Of a stretch of 64,000 nucleotides of DNA, positions 56,925-64,000 are shown in pieces. A program made the position numbers and the translations under genes. This DNA comes from Hermetia illucens (taxonomy: Eukaryota > Arthropoda > Insecta > Diptera > Stratiomyidae): assembly GCF_905115235.1 (NCBI RefSeq), contig NC_051854.1, forward strand, positions 103,251,200 through 103,315,199. Direction: 5' to 3'. Every line of letters begins with the position of its first letter. The first letter of the stretch is position 1. The notes under the pieces are model-generated. The model did no database searches. It was not told the DNA's origin and was given only the letters and a program-made list of their open reading frames with translations.

Positions 56925-58735
56925 CACGAGGATCGTACCTCCTGCATTTGCCTCAGCATCATGGACCACTTTCTCGAGGGCCAGCTTAAAGAGGACGTAT
57001 GATAGGGCATCCCCTTGTCGTAGACCGTTGTTGATGTCGAATGGTCTTGAGAGTGATCCTATTGCTTTTATCTGGTCTCGCACATTGGTCAGGGTCAACT
57101 TAGTCAGTCTTATCAATTTCGCCGGGACACCGAATTCTCTCATGGCCATGTACAGTTTTAGCCTGGCTATGCTATCATAGGCGGCTTTAAAGTCGATGAA
57201 TGGATGGTGCAACTGTTGTCCATATTCCAACAGTTTTTCCATCGCTTGCCACAGAGAGAAAATCTGATCTGTTGCTGATTTGCCTGTAGTGAAGCCTCTT
57301 TGGTGTGGCCCAATGATGTTCTGGGTGTATGGGGTTATCCGGCCTAGCAAGATAGAGGAGAATATCTTATAGATGGTACTCAGCAACGTGATACCTCTAT
57401 AATTGCTGCACTGTCTGATATCTCCCTTTTTATCTATGAGGCAGACAATGCCTCGTTACCAATCGTCAGGCATTGATTCGCTGTCCCATACCTTGAGCAC
57501 AAGTTGATGAACCACTTGGTGTAATTGGTCGCCTCCATATTTAACAAATTCGGCTGCAATTCCATCGACTCCTGGCGACTTATGATTTTCAAACCCATGA
57601 ATTGCACGGACTGTTTCTCCTATACTTAGTGGTGGCAGTATTTGTCCGTCGTCTTCAGTTGGCGGGACCCCCTCCTTCAGTAGCTCATCAAAATACTCAG
57701 CCCATCGCTCCAATATGCCCATTTTGCCGGGAATCAGATTTGCTTCTTTGTCTCGGCAGGATGAGCATCGAGGTGTATAAGGCTTCATCCTGTTGTTGGT
57801 AAAACTTTCGTGCCTGGTGCGGTTGCTCACTGTCATTTTCCAGTTCACAGACTTGTTGGTTCTCCTAGGCTTCCTTTTTCCATCTGTGAAGTGGTTTCTC
57901 TGCTCGACGGAGTTCGTGATAAGTCTCTGCGCGTTTTTTGAGAATGCAACATTACATTTTTTTTGCGGCTGGGGCCAACTATATTTGTGGCCGTATCAAT
58001 GATAACGTTCTTCAGGTGGTTGTGAAGATCATTTGTTGAAGCTTCATCTCCAAGACCTCTGTTGACTGCGGTTATTGCGGCATCCATTTCCCTCTTATAG
58101 GTGTCGCGGAGGGCTGTGTTCTGGATGGCTTCAGTATTCACTCTCACCTGATTGTCAGAGGGGATTGTAGTTGGTGTCATAATTCGAGCTCGGAGCACGA
58201 TGCCAGATAGTGATCCGAGTCTATGTTGCACGTGGTCAATTTGGTTGAAAGTGGTCCCGTCTGGAGAGGTCCAGGTTCTTCCAACAACCATTTCGTGCGA
58301 TACTGCTAACTGGATAATGCGCAATCCGTTATCATTGGTATCCCTATGTAAGCTACGAGAGTCGACGTATCGCCTGAATACGGGTTCCATCCCTACTTGA
58401 CTGTTGAAATCTCCAAGTATGATTTTGATATACTTGGGACAGGCTTCGAGGGTCCGCTCAACTGCCTCGTGGAAGGTATCCTGCTCCGACTCTGCAGTCT
58501 CCTCTGTAGGCGCGTGAACGTTTATGAGGCTTACATTTCTAAACTTGCCTCGTAAAGGCAGAGTGCATAGCCTTTCGCTTATATTTTCAAAGCCGATAAC
58601 AGCAGGTTTCATTTTTTGGCTGATTAAGAAACCTACTCCGAGCACATGGTTTACTGGATGGCCGCTATAATATATGGTGTAGCGGCTCTTCTCTAGGAAA
58701 CCGGTCCGGTTTCCGGTCGGTTGAGCTGTAATAAT
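56925..58735 (-). repeat. LINE family B, long copy with endonuclease
   Basis: Minus-strand reading starts with an apurinic-type endonuclease (GVGFLISQKMKPAVIGFENI, LINVHAPTEE, ILGDFNSQVG, FNQIDHVQHRLGS), a linker, then reverse transcriptase up to the GLRQGDALSYVLFKLALEKV motif. It is cut at about 56,925, so the catalytic YADD and 3' tail are absent. Shared stretches are nearly identical to the copy at 23-25 kb, so both are fairly young, but each has frame breaks. Confidence 0.8.
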
Positions 58736-58982
58736 TTCGATTCATTGACGCGTTAAGCTAATATTATCGAAGCTGTCGAGTACGTTTGTTCCTACATCGA
58801 ATTCATCAGCGTATGGAAGATCGCACACCTTCCTTTATGTTGAATTCACAAGCATAACTCTTCATAAACTTCCTTCTCGCCCACCTGCTTCACACATGCC
58901 ATAAAAACCTTTCATCCTTGACACAAAGATGTCGCATGCGACACAGAGTAGAATTTTCCAATGGTGACAGATATTATTGCAT

Positions 58983-58992
58983 GGCGCGAAAA
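58983..58992 (-). promoter_or_regulatory. E2F-type site upstream of RFC4
   Basis: GGCGCGAAAA (reverse strand TTTTCGCGCC) matches the E2F/DP consensus TTTSSCGC and lies 58 bp before the RFC4 start codon. Replication-factor genes are classic E2F targets in animals, so the placement is meaningful. Binding is inferred. Confidence 0.6.
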
Positions 58993-59049
58993 TAAAGTCA
59001 GTCGTTGCCCAGTTCTTGTTGACTTTTAATTCCAAGTCTTTAATTATCA

Positions 59050-60238
59050 ATGCAAGCATTTCTCAAATCAGACAGACCTAGTCTGTCAGCGGGGACTTCT
59101 CTCAGCAGCGAAGACCATACCGGTCAAACTGCTCATAGACGTAAGCCGCCGGCGCCATGGGTGGAAAAATAGTAAATATTTTATTGAATGTTTTTGACGA
59201 AAAGCTTACTTTTATTATGATTATAGTCGGCCTAGGAGCATTAATGAGATCGTGGAACAAAAGGAAGTAGTATCGGTCCTCCAGAAATGTATTGATGGAG
59301 CTGATTTACCAAATATGCTTCTATATGGTCCGCCGGGCACAGGTAAAACAAGTATTGTACTGGCTGCAGCACGCCAGATATTTGGAGATCTATACAAAGA
59401 ACGAATTCTCGAACTAAATGCATCAGATGAGCGTGGAATCGACGTTGTTCGCAGCAAAATAAAGTCGTTTGCCCAATTAACAGCAAGCTCCATAAGACCA
59501 GATGGCAAACCCTGCCCTCCATTTAAAATCATTATCCTGGACGAAGCTGATTCAATGACGCATGCGGCACAAGCAGCTCTCCGGCGAACCATGGAGAAAG
59601 AAAGTCGCAGCACGAGATTTTGCTTGGTCTGCAATTACGTGTCCAGAATAATCGAGCCAATCACATCTCGTTGCACCAAGTTTCGTTTCAAACCTCTGAA
59701 TGAAGATAAAATCATAGACCGTTTGCAGTTTATCTGCCAACGGGAATGTGTAGAAATGGAGACGAACGCCTACGGTCGGATCGTGGAAATATCAGGAGGT
59801 GACCTACGGCGAGCTATAACGTTACTTCAGTCGTGCCAAATGTTGAAGAAAGGTGGAGGAAAAATCATGGAGGATGATCTGTTGGAGATATCGGGGGTTG
59901 TCCCACAGAGATATTTAGTCGAATTTCTGAGTGTTTGCCGTTCAGGAAATTATTCGAAGCTAGACGAATTCGTCCAGGATTTGTCATTTGAGGCGTATAG
60001 CATCGGCCAAGTATTAGAGCAGTTCAACGAATTCGTTTTGACACATCCTGATTTGAGTAGTGACCAGAAGAGCGTCATATGCGACAAGCTAGGAGTAGGG
60101 AATGCATTAATTTGTCAGGAGTGTTTCTAATCGCATTATATTTCACAGGAGTGCATGTTTCGCTTACAAGAAGGAGGATCAGAATACTTACAAATCATGG
60201 ATCTTGGATGCACCACTATCTTGGCTTTCAAAAAATAA
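59050..60238 (+). CDS. RFC4: Replication factor C subunit 4 (clamp-loader ATPase), three exons
   Basis: Exons 59050-59171, 59227-60094 and 60149-60238 give 359 residues, close to human RFC4 (363). The protein starts MQAFLK, then PWVEKYRPRSINEIV (36-50), Walker A GPPGTGKT (75-82), NASDERGI, Walker B LDEAD (145-149), the RFC-box EPITSRC (184-190) and CNYVSRIIEP. The last exon restores the conserved C-terminal GGSEYLQIMDLGCTTI helix that anchors the subunit in the RFC collar. Without splicing, the middle exon would run into an early stop at 60128, so the GTAGGG/TTTCACAG intron (54 bp) is well supported. RFC loads PCNA at primer ends in the nucleus. An in-frame TAA three codons upstream fixes the start. 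It is the RFC4 paralogue, not RFC2, 3 or 5, judging by the MQAFLK start and PCPPFKIIILDEADSMT. Confidence 0.96.
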
Positions 60239-60279
60239 AAAAATGCATTTCTCACAAAACTTTTATTAAAGAAAATAAA
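60235..60279. terminator. Interleaved poly(A) signals of convergent RFC4 and TAF9
   Basis: Plus-strand AATAAA occurs at 60235-60240 (overlapping the RFC4 stop) and 60274-60279. Minus-strand AATAAA lies at 60267-60262. With only 62 bp between the two stop codons, each transcript must end inside or very near its neighbour's 3' UTR. Confidence 0.6.
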
Positions 60280-60300
60280 TTTGTCTTATACCGATTAGTT

Positions 60301-61157
60301 CTATCTGACAATTTCGAATTCGTCGTCTTCGCGCTCCCGCTTCTTGGACCCTCCGTTTAGAGTGTTGTCGTCGTCTACCTCCATTTTTGCTTCGCCACTT
60401 GAGCCTGCAGCCACAGTAGCCTTAGTGTTTGCAGTGGTAACTGTTTTGGTGGAGCTGAACTTGAAGACTGGCTTTGGAATTGTGACCAGGGAAGGTTTCG
60501 CTTGAGCCATGAGCTGCCGTTTAGCATGCTGCGCTTGTTGCGATTTGATCTGAGTTTTTAGCGTAGACCTGGATTCTAGAGCTGATTTCATCATTTTCTT
60601 TGGTTGAGAGGCGGCACGCAGTTTATAATTGCAAGCGGAAAGACAGTATCGGTCTGGCGGCAAACGTAGTCCACAATGCGGTTTTATTGGCGGCAACGGC
60701 ATCGAATTTCGCACGTCAGCTAGCTTAGCTAACACCTAAACGGAAAAAACAAAGATACAAAGCTCCGACACATTTCTCCCGAAAACTTACGTGGCGTGGT
60801 GGCGGAGTCGTGAAAGCCTTGTCTAAAACCACTTCCGAGGCAAGCTTGACGTCTTCTAAGTCAATCACTTTTTTCCTTGCGTGGTTGGCAAACACCTTGG
60901 CATCATCTAGAATGCAGGTCACATATCCTGCGGTTTTAACGTTAGTCATGGTCAAACAAATTTCTGAAAACCTTACTGTACGTGAATTCCAGCAATTGAT
61001 TTATTACTCGTGGCTCATATTCATTGATGCCAGATTCTTTTAATATCGACATAATCACTTGTGCGTCTTTAGGAACATGTTTAATTTGACTGTTTATTTT
61101 GGATTTCTCGGTTTTCTCGCGGTCCAGTCCCACATCCATTGTATCCCGTGTTGACAT
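60301..61157 (-). CDS. Taf9: TFIID/SAGA subunit TAF9, three exons
   Basis: Exons 61157-60977, 60927-60791 and 60735-60301 join in phase into 250 residues (vertebrate and fly TAF9 are about 260-280). Residues 25-95 form the histone fold: [31 protein letters not shown], then [17 protein letters not shown] and DLEDVKLA. The TAF9-specific block [25 protein letters not shown]...[15 protein letters not shown] follows. The tail is basic, then acidic ([21 protein letters not shown]). TAF9 pairs with TAF6 in TFIID and with a TAF6-type partner in SAGA; the fly gene is e(y)1. The start is the first true ATG. Introns are 49 and 55 bp. It converges on RFC4. Confidence 0.96.
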
Positions 61158-61193
61158 CTTGACACACAAACAATACGTATGAAAGACAGGCAC

Positions 61194-61202
61194 TTTTTTA
61201 TA
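61194..61202 (-). promoter_or_regulatory. Possible TATA box of TAF9
   Basis: TATAAAAAA on the minus strand, about 37 bp before the TAF9 ATG. It would imply a very short 5' leader. AT-rich sequence makes chance matches common. Confidence 0.3.
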
Positions 61203-61650
61203 CCAGTGTAATAACTTGTTATGAGGTAAAGTAGTAGATCGGATGAACGTACTAGAATATTTAGGTTGAGGAAAATCGGTGCTAATTACGAATGAAGAAC
61301 CCAGAAAGGCTTCATATACAATTATATTGTATTGTATACAATTTATATTGTTTTTATGTCATTGGTGCAATTCCCTTAAGATTTAAAAAGTTATTATTTG
61401 TAGGTACTCGAAATTAAGTCACTTCCAATTCCCGGCTTGTGACCTTAATGCTACTTTGTTCGAGCCACATATGAAGAGCTGCCTACATTAGAGCTACTGA
61501 CACCTGCAATAATATTCGTATGGATGACATTATATCAGTGTTGTATGTGATATGATACTATCTCTTCAGTTTGTAATGCACAAATGAACATAATTCATAA
61601 TTAATTACTGATTTAATATGAGAGTGAAAAAAGCTGAACTCAGCTGTTTA

Positions 61651-62092
61651 GGGTTTTGTGTGAAACAAAACGTGATTAAAATCGAGTCGATGGCTGTCTG
61701 TCACACCCTATTTATTCGGAAATGGTTGGATCGATTGTCACGTAAATTTGTGAGAGCGTGTGGTCTGATGTTCCCTTTACATATAGCAAATGGCGCCACT
61801 TTGTGTTAAGTTTAAGTGGGGCTCCCCATACATGTGAATGGGGGGTGAAATTTTTTTTCACAGAATGTGGCCATGTGGGGTATCAAATGAAAGGGCTCAA
61901 TTAGTTCTTTTCAAAACTGGCCACATTTGATAGCGGGTTAAACGTAGAGGAGTGAGGGCTCACAATATCACCCACAAAATGTGTAGCAGGTCTCGTTCTC
62001 AGAACCTATCCAACCGCATAGTGGCATATCTAAACGAAATCTAGGTCTCAAAATACATCCCGTTCCGATATCTGCATGAATAAAGTTAATAA
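61651..62092 (+). repeat. Dispersed repeat R, copy 5
   Basis: Near full length: GGTTTTGTGTGAAACAAAAC head, GGCTGTCTGTCACACC, GGGGCTCCCCATACATGTGA, GTGGCATATCTAAACGAAAT, ATCTGCATGAATAAAGTTAA end. Best preserved copy in the window. Confidence 0.75.
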
Positions 62093-62377
62093 TAGTATAA
62101 TAATTTAGCATATTTTAGAAATTTAGCCGGAAACCCCCTTTAACAACTTAACAAAGTCATAGAGGACGAATCTTTGCCATTTGTTGTGAATTTCGTGCAT
62201 TCTACAACGCGAATGACGCTATCATCCCATATCAATTCGTTAATACCACAAGAAAATGGGCTCACACAAATGGGGGTCACAAAGACCCAATTTTATTTTA
62301 AGTTTTTGGGTCATTTGTAATATCAGTATTAATTACTCCAGACAGATATATGTGTGTATGTAGGTATATATATGTGG

Positions 62378-62490
62378 AAATGAAGTTTGCGGGTAGTTAA
62401 TCAAGATAGGTATATTAGTATTATAGATTAAACCAGCGGTGTACAATATTTGTACTATATATGTACATATGGATACTTTTGTGCATGGAG
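62378..62490 (+). repeat. Dispersed repeat D, copy 2
   Basis: Matches 40,456-40,580 (TGAAGTTTGCGGGTAGT, ATTAAACCAGCGGT, CTTTTGTGCATGGAGTAAA). Confidence 0.55.
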
Positions 62491-64000
62491 TAAACCTGAA
62501 AGCGCATTCAGAGCATGAATTCATGGGGACTATTTCATATGTATGTACCACGCATATGCATATGCCACAGCTTTATACATTTCCAAGCCTGTCAATGGAA
62601 AGCAATATAGTACTGACGCTATAGGAACAATATTTTAACTATCGTCCAAATGTTTATAAGTTTCGTACAATCGGACATGTAATACTGTTTAACATAGGTT
62701 TCAGTTTCTCAGAATATATCTGTGTATATGTATATCACAAAGGACCATACAGGCCTCAGCTAACTGCAGAACCAATTCTTTTCCTGCAGAAGGAATTCAT
62801 TGTCAACTTGCTAGTACTACAAGGCTCCATCGATTTATCTCAGAATATATTCTATTGCGCATTTCAAGATAGTCCTACAATAGGTAAGTACAAGTAGCCA
62901 CACAGAAATATTAGAACGCTCATCAGTCTCCGCTTTTTACACGGTACTCGGATTATATGTTTAGCGCTCTATTTACAGTATTTGTAAGTAAAATATATAC
63001 ATCTGTCCGGTGTGCTTTAGTCTCCGCGAAAGTAATCATGTTTACAATCGACCTCTCTTGAGTACGACTGGCGCTTTGGAAAACATTCAAGACTACACCC
63101 CACAGCATCGACAGATTGGCTATTTTTATACTGAATGATGTAATCGGGAGGGAATGGATCTCTGTGAGAGTAATAATGACAAAAAAGCTCCATCGAGCTC
63201 AGAACAGCTAGACATGGTGGATATTAGTTAAAACCTGTTGTACCCATAGAACATGCTAATCAAACTTTCTTGATGTCTTCGAGCAAAAGTGTAGAACGCA
63301 ATTCGCTTGAAATAATAAAATCGAACAGTAAGTGCAATAACTCACAGTGAACGTTATATACATGCTAGAAAACAATTATATTCAGTTGATATCCGTATGT
63401 CTGTGGAATAAAAGTGTTATGAGTTTTGGTAGCGGGTAGAGGAACCTTCACTTCCCAGCTGGTGGTTCGCCTTCATAGAATCTCACAGAATATTAAAAAA
63501 ACACATGTGTATATACATAAAGATACACCATATAACAAGTGTGTTTTGTTGGACAACAAATTTTAGCTCAAATAATCACTGATAAGTCGAAAACATTAGT
63601 CGCATCTCGCACATTAGAAAATGAGGTGAGTTTGCTTTTCTTGGATTAGTTGTCTAAGCCTCATGCTACTAGCGATTTACCATTCATACTGACTAATATC
63701 CTCCATAAACCAGTCATAAGTACTCGTCTAAATAACTTTTTTTCAAATATTTCTCGGCAACTTTGTCCGTATAGACTCACTAGTGACTTAGTCAACTTTA
63801 ATATTCGTGAGTCAGTCGCCGTCTAGTCAAGAATGCATATACCAAAATTCTACATACCTATCAACTCTGATGTCATCATATTTTCAAGTTCACTGAACTG
63901 ATAACACTTTTAACGAGAAATAATCTCTCATCTTCAAACGCCGATAATCAATTTAATATGCAATCAATTTGTTAGTTACTTTCATTATCGGTTGTGTATG
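62491..64000. other. No firm gene up to the window end
   Basis: AT-rich with TATATG/TACATA simple sequence. An ATGAG followed by a GTGAGT donor at 63621-63631 could be a first coding exon of a gene beyond the window; no other support. Confidence 0.35.

Noticed and set aside
60095-60130. RFC4 ending at the stop at 60128
   Set aside because: This would remove the conserved C-terminal collar helix; splicing 60094 to 60149 restores it in phase.

Overview
The window looks like nuclear DNA of an insect, most likely a true fly (Diptera). Five split protein genes are insect-like, some introns are very short (55 bp in RFC4), the background is AT-rich, and the space between genes is full of old mariner, RTE-like, LOA-like and SINE copies. 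The species cannot be named from sequence alone.

Layout. 0-13 kb: transposon graveyard (LINE pieces, a Tc1-like piece, a DD41D-type mariner relative at 5.6-7.0 kb, a tRNA-derived SINE at 7.6 kb) and gene-free AT-rich DNA. 13.65-21.53 kb, minus: a TAPT1-type membrane protein in two coding exons, whose 6-kb intron is packed with LINE and SINE debris. 22.23-29.97 kb, plus: a polyamine (spermine-type) oxidase in four exons. It shares a 703-bp divergent promoter region with TAPT1. Its first intron (6 kb) holds a mariner split by a LINE, and a Tigger/pogo fragment. 32.1-34.4 kb, minus: front part of a LOA-like LINE. 35.1-35.9 kb: a GC-richer block ending in a perfect splice donor, probably the non-coding first exon of the next gene. 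36-50.9 kb: repeats, an RTE copy and a mariner with perfect terminal repeats. 50.98-54.23 kb, plus: the REPTOR/CREBRF bZIP factor in six coding exons. 56.9-58.7 kb: a second large LINE copy. 59.05-60.24 kb plus and 60.30-61.16 kb minus: RFC4 and TAF9, converging with 62 bp between their stop codons. 61.6-64 kb: repeats and no firm gene.

The host genes are housekeeping or nutrient-signalling genes: clamp loading (RFC4), TFIID/SAGA (TAF9), the TORC1-responsive transcription factor (REPTOR), polyamine breakdown, and the TAPT1 membrane protein. Apart from two close pairs (divergent TAPT1/oxidase, convergent RFC4/TAF9) nothing suggests they act as one system. I found no CRISPR, phage, operon-like system, tRNA gene or rRNA gene. 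The best leads are in the repeat fraction: a SINE sharing its 3' end with a resident LINE, a repeat twice joined to the same RTE end, nested insertions, and a LOA-like LINE whose ORF1 and endonuclease lie in one frame.
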